Below, in pieces: positions 5,640-12,962 of a stretch of 13,716 nt of DNA. The notes under the pieces were generated by a model. The model made no database searches. It was not told the origin of the DNA and saw only the letters and a program-made list of their open reading frames with translations. Source of the stretch: an uncultured Ruminobacter sp. (lineage in GTDB: Bacteria; Pseudomonadota; Gammaproteobacteria; Enterobacterales; Succinivibrionaceae); NCBI GenBank assembly GCA_900767005.1, contig CAAFXL010000416.1, positions 1-13,716 of the forward strand. The letters are read 5' to 3'. Each line of letters opens with the position of its first letter. The stretch's first letter is position 1. Position numbers and translations under genes: made by a program.

Positions 5640-6080
5640 TTATTCTTCTACCTTACCGCCCAATGCTTCAATAGCAGCACGAGCACCTTTAGTAACACGT
5701 AAACCCTTTACAGTTACAGCCTTAGATAACTTAGCATCCTTAGAAAGGATAATCTTAGCATCATTAAACTTTTCGCCAATAATATTAGCGCTCTTTAATG
5801 CAGCTAAATCTACTACGTCACCTTCAACTTTATTTAGTTCACTTAGTAATACTTCAGTAGTTACTGCAGCAATACGAGAGTAGAAACCAAACTTAGGTAA
5901 ACGAATTTTGATTGGCATCTGACCGCCTTCAAATCCTGGACGAGTACCGCCACTCTTACGAGCACCTGCACCCTTAACACCACGACCAGAAGTCTTACCG
6001 ATACCAGAACCAATACCACGACCTACACGTACTTTAGACTTCTTTGAACCTAAAGCTGGAGAAAGATCATTTAATTTCAT
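5640..6080 (-). CDS. rplO: 50S ribosomal protein L15
   Basis: Large subunit assembly protein. 146 residues (E. coli 144). It has the glycine- and arginine-rich extended N-terminal arm (about residues 18-50, including GRGIGSGIGKTSGRGVKGAG), which threads through 23S rRNA, then GGTRPGFEGGQMPIKIRLPK, the standard junction to the globular domain. The C-terminus VTKGARAAIEALGGKVEE is typical. The ATG at 6080 lies three bases after the rpmD stop, and the ribosome site GGAGGA is inside the end of rpmD, so translation is probably coupled. secY follows after 10 bases. Confidence 0.98.
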   Translation of the reverse strand: MKLNDLSPALGSKKSKVRVGRGIGSGIGKTSGRGVKGAGARKSGGTRPGFEGGQMPIKIRLPKFGFYSRIAAVTTEVLLSELNKVEGDVVDLAALKSANIIGEKFNDAKIILSKDAKLSKAVTVKGLRVTKGARAAIEALGGKVEE

Positions 6081-6083
6081 TTA

Positions 6084-6266
6084 TTAATCCTCCACCTTAA
6101 CCATGTAATATACTTTCTTAACCATACCGCGGTTACAAGCATTATCTGCTAGAGTTACAGTATGACCAATACGACGTAAACCAAGACCGCGAATAGTTGC
6201 GATATGGTCAGGCTTGCGACCAATAGCACTCTTAGTCTGGGTAACTTTAAAAGTCTTTTCTGACAT
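6084..6266 (-). CDS. rpmD: 50S ribosomal protein L30
   Basis: Small large-subunit protein, 60 residues (E. coli 59). KVTQTKSAIGRKPDHIATI and GLGLRRIGHTVTLAD are the family signature around a ferredoxin-like fold, and the C-terminus VYYMVKVED matches the E. coli SFMVKVEE. The ATG at 6266 lies three bases after the rpsE stop and its ribosome site CTGGAG overlaps the last rpsE codons, indicating coupled translation. It lies between rpsE and rplO as in other gammaproteobacteria. Confidence 0.97.
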   Translation of the reverse strand: MSEKTFKVTQTKSAIGRKPDHIATIRGLGLRRIGHTVTLADNACNRGMVKKVYYMVKVED

Positions 6267-6269
6267 CGC

Positions 6270-6776
6270 TTACTCCAGAATCTGTTCTACAGTTAAACCA
6301 CGCTTAGCAGCAACATCTGAAGGAGACTTCATAGCTACTAATGCTTTAACAGTTGCACGTACAACATTACCAGGGTTAGTTGAACCATAAGCCTTAGCTA
6401 GAACGTTACGAACACCTGCAACTTCTAGTACAGCACGCATAGCACCACCAGCAATGATACCAGTACCTTCTGATGCTGGTTTCATGAATACTGTTGAACC
6501 TGCGTGAGTTCCCTTAACTTCATGGTAAAGAGTACCATCATTTAATTCAATGTAATTGGCATGTAAATTACGTTTAGCCTGTTCCATTGCCTTAGAAATA
6601 GCAGCAGGAACTTCACCAGCCTTACCATAACCATAACCAACGCGACCATTGCCGTCACCAACTACAGTTAAAGCGGTGAAAGAGAAAATACGACCACCCT
6701 TAACTACTTTAGCAACACGATTAACTGCTACTAATTTTTCTAGTAGTTCAGCTGACTGAGTTTCATTCTTAGCCAT
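6270..6776 (-). CDS. rpsE: 30S ribosomal protein S5
   Basis: Small subunit protein at the mRNA entry side, involved in decoding fidelity and the site of spectinomycin resistance changes in other bacteria. 168 residues (E. coli 167). The N-terminal RNA-binding fold is seen as LVAVNRVAKVVKGGRIFSF and then VVGDGNGRVGYGYGKAGEVP (about residues 38-57), and the C-terminal domain contains GTGIIAGGAMRAVLEVAGV and KAYGSTNPGNVVRATVKAL. The spectinomycin loop (NRVAKVVKGGR) looks ordinary. 11 bases after rplR, with its start ATG at 6776 preceded by a GGTGG-like site. Confidence 0.98.
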   Translation of the reverse strand: MAKNETQSAELLEKLVAVNRVAKVVKGGRIFSFTALTVVGDGNGRVGYGYGKAGEVPAAISKAMEQAKRNLHANYIELNDGTLYHEVKGTHAGSTVFMKPASEGTGIIAGGAMRAVLEVAGVRNVLAKAYGSTNPGNVVRATVKALVAMKSPSDVAAKRGLTVEQILE

Positions 6777-6787
6777 TCTCTACCACC

Positions 6788-7138
6788 TTAGAACTTAAGA
6801 CCAGCTTCACGAGCTGCATCAGCAAGAGCTGCAACACGACCGTGATACTGGAAACCTGAACGATCAAAAGCAACAGTAGTAACATCTTTTGCAACAGCAC
6901 GTTCAGCAACTACTTTACCAATTAACTTGGCAGCTTCTTGATTACCTGTATACTTAACCTGACTTGCTAATTCCTTTTCTAGGGTAGAAGCGCAGGCAAC
7001 TACACAACCCTCGTTGTTAATTACTTGTGCGTAAATATGACGCGGAGTACGATAAACAACAAGGCGGGTTGCACCCATTTCATGCATCTTAGAACGTGAC
7101 TTAGTAGCACGACGAAGACGAGCTTGTTTCTTATCCAT
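6788..7138 (-). CDS. rplR: 50S ribosomal protein L18
   Basis: 5S rRNA binding protein of the large subunit central protuberance. 116 residues (E. coli 117). The basic N-terminus MDKKQARLRRATKSRSKM and the RLVVYRTPRHIYAQVIN segment (about residues 25-41) are typical, as is the C-terminus FDRSGFQYHGRVAALADAAREAGLKF. It works together with L5 (rplE, the same operon) in building the 5S particle. The ATG at 7138 lies nine bases after the rplF stop. No unusual residues seen. Confidence 0.98.
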   Translation of the reverse strand: MDKKQARLRRATKSRSKMHEMGATRLVVYRTPRHIYAQVINNEGCVVACASTLEKELASQVKYTGNQEAAKLIGKVVAERAVAKDVTTVAFDRSGFQYHGRVAALADAAREAGLKF

Positions 7139-7147
7139 AGTTTAATC

Positions 7148-7681
7148 CTACTTCTTCTTAGCTTCTTTGATATGAACAATTTCAGTTGCATAACGAACAC
7201 CCTTTCCCTTGTAAGGTTCTGGTGAACGATAAGCTCTGATATTTGCTGCAACTTGACCGATTAAAGTCTTATCTGCACCCTTTAAAACGATTTCAGTATT
7301 TGATGGAGTTTCACAAGTAATACCTTCTGGTAGCTTGTACTCTACAGGATGAGAGAAACCTAAGCTTAAGTTTAGTACATTACCTTTAGCCTGAGCACGG
7401 TAACCTACACCAACTAGAGTTAACTTTCTTTCATAACCCTTAGTAACACCAACAACCATGTTGTGTACTAGAGCACGTACTGTTCCAGATAAAGCATTTG
7501 CTTCAACTGAACCATCTTTAGGTTCAAAAGTAATTTCATTATCTTTAACGTTTACAACAACTTTGCTGTTCACAGCTAATGCTAAAGAAGACTTAGCTCC
7601 TTTAACAGTAAGATTATTATCTTGTAAAGTTACAGTAACACCTGCAGGGATAACTACAGGAGATTTAGCAACACGTGACAT
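7148..7681 (-). CDS. rplF: 50S ribosomal protein L6
   Basis: Large subunit protein near the factor-binding stalk base. 177 residues from MSRVAKSPVVIPAGV, exactly the E. coli length. It has two similar domains; the second ends in NLSLGFSHPVEYKLPEGI, ADKTLIGQVAANIRAYRSPE and PYKGKGVRYATE, which are family hallmarks. The ATG at 7681 is chosen because GGGAGGGAG, an excellent ribosome site, lies just upstream. An in-frame TTG at 7711 would place that site inside the coding region and would add ten residues not found in the family. 14 bases after rpsH. Confidence 0.98.
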   Translation of the reverse strand: MSRVAKSPVVIPAGVTVTLQDNNLTVKGAKSSLALAVNSKVVVNVKDNEITFEPKDGSVEANALSGTVRALVHNMVVGVTKGYERKLTLVGVGYRAQAKGNVLNLSLGFSHPVEYKLPEGITCETPSNTEIVLKGADKTLIGQVAANIRAYRSPEPYKGKGVRYATEIVHIKEAKKK

Positions 7682-7695
7682 ATTCTCCCTCCCTA

Positions 7696-8088
7696 TTAAG
7701 CTACGTAACAAATAACTTCACCGCCGATGCCCATCTTGCGAGCAGCACGGTCAGTCATTAAACCTTTAGATGTTGAAATTACAGCGATACCTAGACCATT
7801 CTGAATCTTAGGTAATTCTGTACAGCTCTTGTAAATACGAAGACCTGGACGAGATACACGCTTAATCATTTCAACTACAGGCTTACCCTGAAAATACTTA
7901 AGTTCAATCTCAAGTACCTTTTTAACATCGCCAGTAACATTAACACTAGCAACATAACCTTCTTCCTTTAGAAGATTTGCAATAGCAAGCTTCTGCTTTG
8001 AAGATGGCATAGAAACCGCAACTTTACCAACAGCTTGGCCATTACGGATGCGAGTTAGTAAATCCGCGATTGGATCTTGCATACTCAT
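7696..8088 (-). CDS. rpsH: 30S ribosomal protein S8
   Basis: Primary 16S rRNA binding protein; in E. coli S8 is also the translational repressor of the spc operon, acting on a site near the start of rplE. 130 residues, the same as E. coli. MSMQDPIADLLTRIRNGQ, SMPSSKQKLAIANLLKEEGY, LKYFQGKPVVEMIKRVSRPG and the end RAARKMGIGGEVICYVA are diagnostic. The ATG at 8088 has AGGAG eight bases upstream. I did not find a clear match to the E. coli S8 operator in the short rplX-rplE gap (8960-8973), but the site partly lies in coding sequence and I could not fold it reliably. Confidence 0.98.
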   Translation of the reverse strand: MSMQDPIADLLTRIRNGQAVGKVAVSMPSSKQKLAIANLLKEEGYVASVNVTGDVKKVLEIELKYFQGKPVVEMIKRVSRPGLRIYKSCTELPKIQNGLGIAVISTSKGLMTDRAARKMGIGGEVICYVA

Positions 8089-8104
8089 AAGTCAAACTCC
8101 TAGA

Positions 8105-8410
8105 TTACCAGCTAGCCTTTTTAAGACCAGGGATTTCGCCTCTCATCATGTGTTCACGTACTTTAATACGACACATACCAAATTTACGTAGATAGCCATG
8201 TGGACGACCAGTAATGCTACAACGATTACGTTGACGACATGGGCTAGAGTCACGAGGAAGTGCTTGTAATGCTAATACAGCTTCCCACTTTTCTTCATCA
8301 GAAGCGGTAACACTAGAAATAATTGCTTTTAGCTTTTGACGCTTAGCAAAATACTTTTCAGCAAGATGTTCGCGCTTTAATTCGCGCATTTTCATTGATG
8401 TCTTTGCCAT
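8105..8410 (-). CDS. rpsN: 30S ribosomal protein S14, zinc-free type
   Basis: Small subunit head protein. 101 residues, as in E. coli, the long form without a full zinc site. LPRDSSPCRQRNRCSITGRP (52-70), HGYLRKFGMCRIKVRE (71-86) and the end RGEIPGLKKASW are typical. Of the four zinc cysteines of the short C+ form, only the first of each pair position is Cys here (C64 and C80); the partners are T67 and K83. E. coli has Cys at the first of these and Ser at the second. C58 is a further cysteine. These do not make a CxxC pair, so zinc binding is not expected. Nine bases after rplE. Confidence 0.97.
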   Translation of the reverse strand: MAKTSMKMRELKREHLAEKYFAKRQKLKAIISSVTASDEEKWEAVLALQALPRDSSPCRQRNRCSITGRPHGYLRKFGMCRIKVREHMMRGEIPGLKKASW

Positions 8411-8419
8411 AGTTAAACC

Positions 8420-8959
8420 TTACTTACGGAATGGGAAATTAAAGGCAGCTAATAGAGCACGTGCTTCATCATCAGTCTTAGCAGAAGTGGTGATAGTTAC
8501 ATCTAGACCACGAATAGCATCAACCTTATCAAAATCGATTTCTGGGAAGATGATCTGTTCACGAATACCTAGTGAATAATTACCACGACCGTCGAATGAC
8601 TTAGAGCTTACACCGCGGAAGTCACGAATACGTGGCATAGCAATGCAAATTAAGCGCTCAAGGAATTCCCACATACGTTCACCACGTAAGGTAACCTTAC
8701 AACCGATCGGATAGCCTTCACGAATCTTAAAGCCCGCTACGGATTTACGAACCTTAGTGATTAATGGCTTTTGACCAGAAATTGCAGTCATATCTTTAAC
8801 AGCATTTTCTAATACTTTCTTATCAGCCACGGCTTCACCGACACCCATATTTAGGGTAATCTTTTCAATCCTAGGGACTTGCATGACAGTTTTGTAACCA
8901 AACTTTTCAGTTAGAGATTTGATTACCTCTTGTCTATAAATATCATGCAGTTTCGCCAT
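8420..8959 (-). CDS. rplE: 50S ribosomal protein L5
   Basis: 5S rRNA binding protein of the central protuberance; it contacts P-site tRNA and forms an intersubunit bridge with S13. From MAKLHDIYRQEVIKSL it has 179 residues, identical in length to E. coli. NMGVGEAVADKKVLENAVKD, GQKPLITKVRKSVAGFKIRE, PIGCKVTLRGERMWEFLERL and the C-terminus DDEARALLAAFNFPFRK are diagnostic. The ATG at 8959 is chosen over an in-frame TTG at 8971, because the GGAG ribosome site is within those four extra codons and the family begins MAKLHD. 14 bases after rplX. In E. coli the start region of this gene is the target of S8. Confidence 0.98.
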   Translation of the reverse strand: MAKLHDIYRQEVIKSLTEKFGYKTVMQVPRIEKITLNMGVGEAVADKKVLENAVKDMTAISGQKPLITKVRKSVAGFKIREGYPIGCKVTLRGERMWEFLERLICIAMPRIRDFRGVSSKSFDGRGNYSLGIREQIIFPEIDFDKVDAIRGLDVTITTSAKTDDEARALLAAFNFPFRK

Positions 8960-8973
8960 TGATAACTCCAATA

Positions 8974-9291
8974 TTATTTAATAACTTCATTATTAGACTT
9001 GAAGAAGCGTACTTTCTTGCCATCTTCAATTCTGAAACCAACACGATCTGCCTTCTGAGTTGAAGGATTTAAGATCGCAACATTTGAAACATCAATAGGA
9101 GCTTCTTTTTCAATAATGCCACCTTGGATACCTAAAGCAGGATTAGGCTTCTGATGCTTCTTAACAAGGTTAATACCTTTAACGATAACCTTATGTTCTT
9201 TTACTAAAACAAGTTCAACTTTACCAGTCTTATTCTTGTCTTTGCCTGCAATTACGATTACTTCGTCATCACGACGGATTTTAGCTGCCAT
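8974..9291 (-). CDS. rplX: 50S ribosomal protein L24
   Basis: Assembly-initiating protein of the large subunit, near the tunnel exit. 105 residues (E. coli 104). The KOW motif is seen at about residues 7-33 (DDEVIVIAGKDKNKTGKVEL), followed by GINLVKKHQKPNPALGIQGG and EAPIDVSNVAILNP. The C-terminus GKKVRFFKSNNEVIK matches the family. It lies 11 bases after rplN with an AAGGAG-type site ahead of its ATG. No unusual features. Confidence 0.97.
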   Translation of the reverse strand: MAAKIRRDDEVIVIAGKDKNKTGKVELVLVKEHKVIVKGINLVKKHQKPNPALGIQGGIIEKEAPIDVSNVAILNPSTQKADRVGFRIEDGKKVRFFKSNNEVIK

Positions 9292-9302
9292 TGTTTGACT
9301 CC

Positions 9303-9671
9303 TTATAGTACTTCTGGAGCTAATGAAACAATCTTCATGAAACGTTCAGAACGTAGTTCACGAGTAACTGGTCCAAAAATACGAGTACCAATTGGCTGAT
9401 ACTGGCCGTTAAGCAGTACAGCACTATTGCGGTCAAAACGGATGACAGAACCATCCTGACGGCGAACGCCCTTCTTAGTGCGAACTACAACTGCGTTAAC
9501 CACGTCACCCTTCTTCACTTTACCGCGAGGAATAGCTTCTTTTACAGAAACCTTAATAACGTCACCAACATTGGCATAACGACGGTGTGAACCACCAAGA
9601 ACCTTAATACACATTACACTACGTGCGCCTGAGTTGTCGGCGACATCTAGTATACTCTGCATCTGGATCAT
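9303..9671 (-). CDS. rplN: 50S ribosomal protein L14
   Basis: Large subunit protein at the subunit interface, forming bridges with 16S rRNA and the binding site of the silencing factor RsfS in other bacteria. 122 residues (E. coli 123). MIQMQSILDVADNSGARSVM, KVLGGSHRRYANVGDVIKVS, EAIPRGKVKKGDVVNAVVVR and the end GPVTRELRSERFMKIVSLAP are nearly invariant in the family. The ATG at 9671 has GGAG about eight bases upstream. First gene of the spc operon, behind its own promoter and about 70 bases of leader. Confidence 0.98.
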   Translation of the reverse strand: MIQMQSILDVADNSGARSVMCIKVLGGSHRRYANVGDVIKVSVKEAIPRGKVKKGDVVNAVVVRTKKGVRRQDGSVIRFDRNSAVLLNGQYQPIGTRIFGPVTRELRSERFMKIVSLAPEVL

Positions 9672-9743
9672 GATAATGCTCCGTTAATAAAAAAATTAAT
9701 AATAAAAACAAATCCTTCTAGATATAACTCTAAAAGTCGCGAC

Positions 9744-9772
9744 ATTCTAACATATTTTTTTATTAAGTTTAA
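9744..9772 (-). promoter_or_regulatory. spc operon promoter, extended -10 type
   Basis: TGTTAGAAT (9752-9744) is an extended -10 element, TG-T-TAGAAT, with five of six matches in the hexamer. The -35 position, 17 bases upstream, holds TTAAAC (9772-9767), only a partial match. Directly upstream is a run of eight As and other A/T tracts (to about 9800), which look like an UP element for the alpha C-terminal domain. Start predicted near 9737. The 200-base gap 9672-9871 holds only this promoter, the rpsQ terminator and AT-rich sequence. Confidence 0.7.
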
Positions 9773-9819
9773 GATTTTTTTTGATATTTATTAAAAAAAA
9801 TTAAAATTTTAATAAATTT

Positions 9820-9852
9820 AAAAAGAAAGGGAGGTTTTTACGCCTCCCCTTT
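9820..9852 (-). terminator. Intrinsic terminator of the S10 operon, after rpsQ
   Basis: On the minus strand GGGAGG and CCTCCC (9848-9843 and 9834-9829) pair around an 8-base loop, and the stem can be lengthened by three A-T pairs past one bulged base. It is followed by TTTCTTTTT (9828-9820). It lies about 20 bases after the rpsQ stop and separates the S10 and spc operons. Confidence 0.85.
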
Positions 9853-9871
9853 GAGATTTTATATTGTGTTA

Positions 9872-10114
9872 TTATTCAACAACACGAACTAAAGTCCAAG
9901 CAATAGTCTTAGAAATAGGACGACATTCCTTAATTTCTACGATATCACCTTCTTTAGCTAGATTGTTAACGTCCTGAACATGAAGTTTAGTAGTACGCTT
10001 TACAATTTTGCCGTAGATTGGGTGTCTTACCTTACGTTCAATAGCAACAACGATGGCTTTATCCATCTTGTCACTAACAACAAGACCTTGCTTTGTACGA
10101 GCTACATCAGCCAT
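9872..10114 (-). CDS. rpsQ: 30S ribosomal protein S17
   Basis: Primary 16S rRNA binding protein of the small subunit body. 80 residues (E. coli 84); the difference is mainly at the C-terminus, which stops at LVRVVE without the last four residues of E. coli. GLVVSDKMDKAIVVAIERKV, HPIYGKIVKRTTKLHVQD and EGDIVEIKECRPISKTIAWT are diagnostic of the OB-fold. The ATG overlaps the rpmC stop by one base (TAATG), with GGTGAG upstream, so the two are translationally coupled. Last gene of the S10 operon. Confidence 0.97.
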   Translation of the reverse strand: MADVARTKQGLVVSDKMDKAIVVAIERKVRHPIYGKIVKRTTKLHVQDVNNLAKEGDIVEIKECRPISKTIAWTLVRVVE

Positions 10115-10320
10115 TACTCACCATCCTTCTTTGAAACGTTTTTCTGTGCTAAGACAGTTCTTACGCGAGCTATGTCACGACGAACATCCTTTAAGCTTGA
10201 TACCTTCTCTAACTTACCAGACTTAAGTGCAAACTTTAACTTAAACTGTTCAGCTAGAAGTTCAGATAACTTAGCGTCAAGTTCTTCTACGCTTAATTCT
10301 CTTAGTTCTTTTGCAAACAT
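10114..10320 (-). CDS. rpmC: 50S ribosomal protein L29
   Basis: Small helical protein beside the peptide tunnel exit, next to L23. 68 residues (E. coli 63). ELRELSVEELDAKLSELLAE and QFKLKFALKSGKLEKVSSLK followed by DVRRDIARVRTVLAQK give the two-helix coiled fold of L29; a short polar tail (NVSKKDGE) accounts for the extra length. Its ATG overlaps the rplP stop by one base, and its stop overlaps the rpsQ start by one base, so rplP, rpmC and rpsQ form a chain of coupled genes. Confidence 0.97.
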   Translation of the reverse strand: MFAKELRELSVEELDAKLSELLAEQFKLKFALKSGKLEKVSSLKDVRRDIARVRTVLAQKNVSKKDGE

Positions 10321-10733
10321 TATAATACCGCCTTAGATACAAATGTGGTCTGTACAGATAACTTTGCAGAAGCTAAAGAAAATGCCTTTCTTGCTAAGTC
10401 TTCTGGAATTCCACCTAGTTCGAATAGAACCTTACCAGGTTGAATTGGACAAACCCAATACTCAACATTACCTTTACCTTTACCCATACGAACACCAAGT
10501 GCCTTTTCAGTAATAGGCTTATCAGGGAATACACGAATATATACCTGACCGCGACGTTGGATAGCACGAGTGAATGCACGACGTGCAGCTTCAATTTCAC
10601 GAGCAGTGATCTGACCACGGGTAATAGCCTTAAGACCATAATCGCCGAATGACACTTCGCCACCAGCATATGCTAAACCGCGATTACGACCCTTGTGAGT
10701 CTTACGGAATTTTGTACGCTTTGGTTGTAACAT
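10320..10733 (-). CDS. rplP: 50S ribosomal protein L16
   Basis: Late-assembling large subunit protein that helps position the A-site tRNA. 137 residues (E. coli 136). MLQPKRTKFRKTHKGRNRGL, then FPDKPITEKALGVRMGKGKG (69-88) and NVEYWVCPIQPGKVLFELGG are diagnostic. Arg82 corresponds to E. coli Arg81, the residue hydroxylated by the oxygenase RoxA (YcfD) in species that have it. One residue is inserted near AYAGGEVSFG relative to E. coli. 11 bases after rpsC. Confidence 0.98.
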   Translation of the reverse strand: MLQPKRTKFRKTHKGRNRGLAYAGGEVSFGDYGLKAITRGQITAREIEAARRAFTRAIQRRGQVYIRVFPDKPITEKALGVRMGKGKGNVEYWVCPIQPGKVLFELGGIPEDLARKAFSLASAKLSVQTTFVSKAVL

Positions 10734-10744
10734 TTATGATCTCC

Positions 10745-11473
10745 TTACTTTGCTGCATCAGCTTTCGCTGTATTCTGACGATTACGACGAGGCTTTCTTG
10801 CAGGAGCTTCATTAGCTTGCTGAGCTTGATTATCTAATGGTAAACCACCTAGGATTTCACCCTTAAATATCCAAACCTTCACACCAATAACACCATAGGT
10901 AGTATTAGCTTCAGAAACAGCGTAATCAATATCTGCACGTAAAGTGTGTAGAGGCACGCGACCTTCACGTAACCATTCAGAACGAGCAATTTCTGCACCG
11001 CCTAAACGACCACTAGTTTCGATCTTAACGCCCTTAGCACCAGCACGCATAGCGTTCTGAATAGCCTTCTTCATAGCTCTACGGAACATCACACGGTGTT
11101 CTAACTGATTAGCAATTGAGTCTGCAACAAGCTTAGAATCTAGTTCTGGCTTGTGAACTTCGCTAATTACGATCTGAGCTGGCACACCTGCAATAGCAGA
11201 TACCTTTGTACGTAACTTTTCAATATCAGCACCCTTCTGACCAAATACTTGACCAGGACGAGCTGTATGAATAGTTACACGAATGCTCTTAGCTGGACGA
11301 TCGATAACGATACGAGAAACTGCAGCATCCTTTAGTTCTTTTGATAAGTATTCTCTTACCTTGAAATCACAGAATAAGTTATCTGCGAAATCAGCTTTAG
11401 ATGCATACCAAGTAGAGTTAAACTGCTTAGTAATACCTAAACGAATACCATTTGGATTTACTTTCTGACCCAT
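10745..11473 (-). CDS. rpsC: 30S ribosomal protein S3
   Basis: Small subunit head protein at the mRNA entry channel, with S4 and S5 part of the mRNA helicase site. 242 residues (E. coli 233). MGQKVNPNGIRLGITKQFNS starts the N-terminal domain. The KH domain is at about residues 39-107 with its GxxG loop as GQKG (78-81). The C-terminal domain has HRVMFRRAMKKAIQNAMRAG, GRLGGAEIARSEW and YGVIGVKVWIFKGE. The tail is a basic, Ala/Asn/Gln-rich extension of roughly 30 residues, a little longer than in E. coli. ATG start; nine bases after rplV. Confidence 0.98.
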   Translation of the reverse strand: MGQKVNPNGIRLGITKQFNSTWYASKADFADNLFCDFKVREYLSKELKDAAVSRIVIDRPAKSIRVTIHTARPGQVFGQKGADIEKLRTKVSAIAGVPAQIVISEVHKPELDSKLVADSIANQLEHRVMFRRAMKKAIQNAMRAGAKGVKIETSGRLGGAEIARSEWLREGRVPLHTLRADIDYAVSEANTTYGVIGVKVWIFKGEILGGLPLDNQAQQANEAPARKPRRNRQNTAKADAAK

Positions 11474-11482
11474 TGCTTACTC

Positions 11483-11815
11483 CTAACGCTCTGCCACAAC
11501 AAGTGTGATGTGTGATGTACGCTTGGTGATACGGTCAGCGCGACCCTTTGCTCTAGCGCGAATACGCTTTAGAGATGGACCTTCATCAACCATAACTTCA
11601 GATACATATAAATTATCTGCATTTGCACCAACGTTGTTTTCAGCGTTAGCAATGGCTGATTTTAATACCTTTAATAACAATGCAGCTGCCTTTCTTGGGC
11701 TGAATTGTAAGGTATATAACGCCTGATTAACAGGCATACCGCGTACTTGGTCGGCAACTAAACGTGCTTTCTGCGCAGAAGTACGGGCATAACGATGAAT
11801 AGCTTTAGCTTCCAT
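11483..11815 (-). CDS. rplV: 50S ribosomal protein L22
   Basis: Large subunit protein whose beta-hairpin lines the peptide exit tunnel and forms its constriction with L4. 110 residues, as in E. coli. The N-terminal ARTSAQKARLVADQVRGMPV and the helices up to KSAIANAENN are standard. The tunnel hairpin (about residues 80-101) reads DEGPSLKRIRARAKGRADRI; no deletion of the kind linked to macrolide resistance is seen, and the two residues after SL are KR as expected. Eight bases after rpsS. Confidence 0.98.
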   Translation of the reverse strand: MEAKAIHRYARTSAQKARLVADQVRGMPVNQALYTLQFSPRKAAALLLKVLKSAIANAENNVGANADNLYVSEVMVDEGPSLKRIRARAKGRADRITKRTSHITLVVAER

Positions 11816-11823
11816 TATTACTC

Positions 11824-12108
11824 CTATTTAGTAGATGCAGCCGCTGTTTTATCAGCCGCATGACCGCGGAAAGTACGAGTAGGTGCAAATTCACCTAGTT
11901 TGTGACCAACCATTTCGTCAGATACGAATACTGGTACGTGCTGACGACCATTATGGACAGCGATGGTCAAACCGATCATACTAGGGATGATAATTGAACG
12001 ACGGGACCAAGTCTTAACAGGCTTCTTGTCTCCGCTTTCCACCGCTTTCTCAACCTTCTGCAGCAAGTGTTGGTCAATAAAAGGACCTTTCTTGAGCGAA
12101 CGTGGCAT
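11824..12108 (-). CDS. rpsS: 30S ribosomal protein S19
   Basis: Small subunit head protein that forms a complex with S13 and contacts the A-site region. 94 residues (E. coli 92). MPRSLKKGPFIDQHLLQKVE, TWSRRSIIIPSMIGLTIAVH, NGRQHVPVFVSDEMVGHKLG and EFAPTRTFRGHAADK are all highly conserved. The ATG at 12108 has an AGAGG site upstream. 21 bases after rplB, in the normal S10 operon order. Confidence 0.98.
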   Translation of the reverse strand: MPRSLKKGPFIDQHLLQKVEKAVESGDKKPVKTWSRRSIIIPSMIGLTIAVHNGRQHVPVFVSDEMVGHKLGEFAPTRTFRGHAADKTAAASTK

Positions 12109-12129
12109 GGTAATACCTCTTATAAAAAA

Positions 12130-12951
12130 TTATTTATCACGACGATGAACAATGTACTTATCAGTACGCTTATTCTTACGAGTCTTATAGCCCTTACATA
12201 AAGTACCCCAAGGAGATCTTGGTTGAATACCCTTGTTACGGCCTTCACCACCACCGTGTGGGTGGTCGATTGGGTTCATTGACATACCACGAACGGTAGG
12301 TCTTACACCAATCCAACGCTTAGCACCAGCTTTACCTAACTGACGAAGCATGTGCTCTGAGTTACCGATTTCACCAACGGTTGCACGGCCATCAGCAAGA
12401 ACACGACGCATTTCACCAGAACGCATACGTAAAGTTACATATTCGCCTTCACGAGCTAGGATCTGACAGAAAGCACCAGCTGAACGAGCAAACTGAGCAC
12501 CCTGACCTGGAGTTAGTTCAACAGCGTGTACGTTAGTACCAACTGGGATTGAACGTAATGGTAATGCATTACCAACCTTGATTGGAGCATGAACACCAGA
12601 TTCAATAACATCTCCCTGAGCTAAACCCTTAGGAGCTAAAATGTAGTTACGAACACCGTCAGCATAGCATACTAAAGCGATATGAGCACTACGATTTGGA
12701 TCGTATTCAATACGTTCAACCTTAGCTGGGATACCATCCTTTAAACGCTTAAAGTCGATAATACGATACTTCTGCTTGTGACCACCACCGATGTGACGAG
12801 TAGTGATACGGCCATAGTTGTTACGACCACCAGTCTTACGCTTTTCAACTGTTAACGGAGCGTATGATTCACCCTTGTATAGGTCTGGAGTCACAATCTT
12901 AACAACGTGACGACGACCTGCAGATGTAGGTTTGCAATTTACAATTGCCAT
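12130..12951 (-). CDS. rplB: 50S ribosomal protein L2
   Basis: One of the earliest-binding large subunit proteins, important for subunit joining and the peptidyl transferase centre. 273 residues, the same as E. coli. CKPTSAGRRHVVK opens the protein; GGRNNYGRITTRHIGGGHKQ and KVERIEYDPNRSAHIALVCY cover the OB-fold domain, LARSAG-like RSAGAFCQILAREGEYVTLR the SH3-like domain. MNPIDHPHGGGEGRNKG (about residues 223-239) holds the conserved histidine (E. coli His229) near the catalytic centre. Tail KTRKNKRTDKYIVHRRDK is typical. 11 bases after rplW. Confidence 0.99.
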   Translation of the reverse strand: MAIVNCKPTSAGRRHVVKIVTPDLYKGESYAPLTVEKRKTGGRNNYGRITTRHIGGGHKQKYRIIDFKRLKDGIPAKVERIEYDPNRSAHIALVCYADGVRNYILAPKGLAQGDVIESGVHAPIKVGNALPLRSIPVGTNVHAVELTPGQGAQFARSAGAFCQILAREGEYVTLRMRSGEMRRVLADGRATVGEIGNSEHMLRQLGKAGAKRWIGVRPTVRGMSMNPIDHPHGGGEGRNKGIQPRSPWGTLCKGYKTRKNKRTDKYIVHRRDK

Positions 12952-12962
12952 TGTTTAAACTC

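Noticed and set aside
7682..7711. Upstream TTG start for rplF (ten more residues)
   Set aside because: It would overlap rpsH and include the GGGAGGGAG ribosome site; L6 begins MSRVAK at 7681.
8105..8410. S14 as a zinc-binding or stress-replacement paralogue
   Set aside because: Only single cysteines remain at the two pair positions, and length and sequence are those of the ordinary long form in its normal place.
8960..8971. Upstream TTG start for rplE (four more residues)
   Set aside because: The GGAG ribosome site is within these codons and L5 proteins begin MAKLHD; the ATG at 8959 gives the exact family length.
9980..10336. 118-codon open frame on the plus strand
   Set aside because: It lies opposite rpsQ, rpmC and the end of rplP, has no ribosome site that I can see, and its product resembles no known family; it is a by-product of the coding strand.
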